From NCBI GenBank assembly GCA_902826055.1, contig CADEDJ010000030.1:1-38326 (forward strand): 38,326 nucleotides of DNA, given 5' to 3'. This document shows positions 36,987 through 38,326 of the stretch, piece by piece. Every line of letters starts with the position of its first letter. Positions within the stretch are counted from its first letter, which is position 1. Under the pieces are notes generated by a model. The model was not told the origin of the DNA. It worked only from the letters and a program-made list of their open reading frames with translations, and made no database searches. The stretch is from an uncultured Nitrosomonas sp. (lineage in GTDB: Bacteria > Pseudomonadota > Gammaproteobacteria > Burkholderiales > Nitrosomonadaceae). The position numbers and the translations under genes were made by a program.

Positions 36987-37678
36987 TTAATCCGGTATTC
37001 CTTTAGTAGCCATCCCACCTTTTGAAGATATAACCGTAACAAACGCTGGGGATATCGCAATGCCATCCAGGGATATTTCGTATCGCCCAGTTACACCAGA
37101 TTGTGGTATTGAAAAGCTTGACGCGCCAAACCTCAATGTAAGTTGAGGGATTTCTGCCACATTGGATGCTATTTTGTCACTTGTAAGTGCAATAACTTTT
37201 AACCGTTGCGTTGCCGGTGTCCAAGTAATGGTTTCGAGCGTGACATAATCGGTAACATTTACGCTTTGTATGTTGTTTAGTCCTCCAGGACATGTGGCAG
37301 TAACCGACATTTGCGTGGGAATATTAAGGCTATTGGCTGCACACTTAAAACAAAGCGCCTAAAAAAAGTACTGTCGCCATCGTAAGCCATGGCAAATTGT
37401 TGATTCGTGATAGGGTGAGTAAGTTTAACTGTTGCTTGAGGCGGTGCTTTCACCCATGAATTGATACGTGATGTCGTGACTCCTGTGTTGGTATTAGTGT
37501 TGCGGAAATAGGTTATTCGGACGGGTTCAATACCTGGAGGAGTATTGGTTTCATCATAAATTTTACCTTGTACCGAGAACAAATTTGTTTGCACGAAATT
37601 ATTACCGTTACCATCCAAGTCTACCCCGGTTGCTGCTTCAATACGGAAGTAATTAATATTGCAATGACCGCCAATCAC
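36987..37678 (-). pseudogene. Broken gene for an unidentified, probably extracellular, protein
   Basis: Two overlapping frames are one protein: 37277-37678 (NINYFRIEAATGVDLDGNG ... PPQATVKLTHPITNQQFAM ... STFFRRFVLS) and 36987-37310 (MSVTATCPGGLNNIQSVNVT ... VTGRYEISLDGIAISPAFV). Adding one T in the run at about 37340-37352 gives a continuous RRFVFKCAANSLNIPTQMSV across the join. The 5' end is missing: upstream of 37678 the frame runs into an IS3 end and a stop. The repetitive beta-strand pattern suggests an Ig-like or adhesin-like surface protein; no family is recognised. Confidence 0.55.
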
Positions 37679-38240
37679 TGATGTGGTCTAATAGACCCGA
37701 ACACTCCAGTTAAGAGAAAATATCTTAATTGGAGGAAAAAATGGAACCGAGGAAACGCTATACAAAGGAATTCAAACTGGATGCAGTCAGTCTGGTACTG
37801 GATCAGGGATTAACGATAGCAGAAGCAGCCAGAAGCTTGGGAATCAGGGCTAACATGCTTGGGCGATGGGTCAGGGAGAGCCAGGCGGACAGTAATGGTC
37901 AGGCATTCCGGGGGAATGGGAAGCTGACGCCAGATCAGGAAGAAGTGCGGCGGCTTAAGATAGAAAACAAGCAATTAAAGCTGGAGCGGCAAATATTAAA
38001 GGAGGCGGCGGTCTTCTTCGCGAAAGAAACGAAGTGAAGTATTCGTTCATCACCCAAAAGAAGAAGATCTGCCCGGTCGACCTAATGTGTCGGCTATTGG
38101 GTGTCAGCCGTAGTGCCTACTATGAATATGAGCAGTGCCGTAGAAATCAACCTGATGACTTGCATCATAGACAACTGATTGATGCTGTGAAGAATATTGC
38201 CAAATCATGCGATTACACCTATGGCAGTCGCCGCATGAAA
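37679..38240 (+). mobile_element. IS3-family element, copy 1, interrupted
   Basis: It begins with TGATGTGGTCTAATAGACCC, followed by a near-palindromic stretch (GTTAAGAGAAAATATCTTAA) and a strong TTGGAGG. It contains complete orfA and the first ~69 codons of orfB. It stops at 38240, where an identical left end begins again. Its own right half is either beyond the window or lost. Confidence 0.85.
37741..38037 (+). CDS. IS3-family transposase OrfA
   Basis: A 98-residue protein with an N-terminal helix-turn-helix (YTKEFKLDAVSLVLDQGLTI, AEAARSLGIRANMLGRWVRE) and a C-terminal leucine-zipper stretch (VRRLKIENKQLKLERQILKE) ending AAVFFAKETK. Intact. It overlaps orfB by four bases (GTGA), the usual IS3 arrangement in which programmed frameshifting makes the OrfAB fusion transposase. 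Confidence 0.93.
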   Translation: MEPRKRYTKEFKLDAVSLVLDQGLTIAEAARSLGIRANMLGRWVRESQADSNGQAFRGNGKLTPDQEEVRRLKIENKQLKLERQILKEAAVFFAKETK

Positions 38241-38243
38241 TGA
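38034..38243 (+). pseudogene. IS3-family transposase OrfB, truncated
   Basis: It starts at GTG 38034 (KYSFITQKKKICPVDLMCRL, LGVSRSAYYEYEQC) and covers the HTH_21-type N-terminal part to YTYGSRRMK. It is then cut by the start of another IS copy, whose TGA supplies the stop. The DDE catalytic domain is absent from this side. Confidence 0.9.
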
Positions 38244-38326
38244 TGTGGTCTAATAGACCCGGACACTCCAATTAAGAGAAAACATCTTAATTGGAGGAAA
38301 AAATGGAACCGAGGAAACACTATACA
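38241..38326 (+). mobile_element. IS3-family element, copy 2, left end (runs off the window)
   Basis: The left end TGATGTGGTCTAATAGACCC is repeated at an offset of 562 from copy 1. The copies differ at a few bases (GGACACTCCAATT versus GAACACTCCAGTT; AACATC versus AATATC; CACTAT versus CGCTAT). The orfA start MEPRKHYT begins at 38303 and is cut by the window end. Confidence 0.88.

Overview
The window looks like the chromosome of a moderately AT-rich betaproteobacterium. Gene content and gene neighbourhoods (rpe-gph-trpE, map-rph-rdgB, cytochrome c4, class III adhC-fghA, ppx-sixA, many decayed insertion sequences) fit a Nitrosomonas-like ammonia oxidiser; that genus assignment is inference, not proof.

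Layout. 1-700: the 3' end of a ParB-like gene next to tRNA-Phe and tRNA-Arg. 1.2-6.4 kb: a small lipoprotein, a PBP4-type D,D-carboxypeptidase and a 994-residue RTX protein with an HEXXH motif and a 332-bp internal perfect duplication. 6.6-18.7 kb: conserved housekeeping core. It holds a CBS protein, the rpe-gph-trpE operon (minus), apaG and an RsmI-like methyltransferase (plus), gloA and rubredoxin (minus), thiD-thiE-hemL (plus), cytochrome c4 (minus), then a SPOR protein and map-rph-rdgB (plus).

18.7-20.8 kb is a first accessory patch: hicB with a decayed hicA, a MITE-like palindrome at the stop codon of a HEPN-like gene, and a frameshifted gene of unknown function followed by another unknown gene. 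20.9-23.4 kb is a formaldehyde-detoxification operon (phosphatase-adhC-fghA). 23.5-29.1 kb is a graveyard: a rolling-circle/phage-type rep pseudogene, a nuclease pseudogene, an apparently intact PemK/MazF-like toxin-antitoxin pair, a dead IS3-family element and a dead IS21-family element.

29.1-34.6 kb: a DUF4139 protein, tRNA-Leu, a RelE remnant with an antitoxin gene fused to an IS200/IS605 transposase tail, a secreted Cys-rich mini-protein, a hexapeptide acetyltransferase, a YajD-like HNH protein and a helix-hairpin-helix protein with a lysine-rich tail. 34.6-36.7 kb: sixA-like phosphohistidine phosphatase divergent from ppx. 37.0-38.3 kb: a frameshifted gene cut by an IS3-family element, into which a second copy of the same IS has inserted.

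No complete new multi-gene system is proven. The best candidates for new biology are the RTX protein with its putative metalloprotease N-domain, the HEPN-like and unknown genes at 19.2-20.8 kb, the antitoxin-transposase chimera and the Cys-rich secreted protein.
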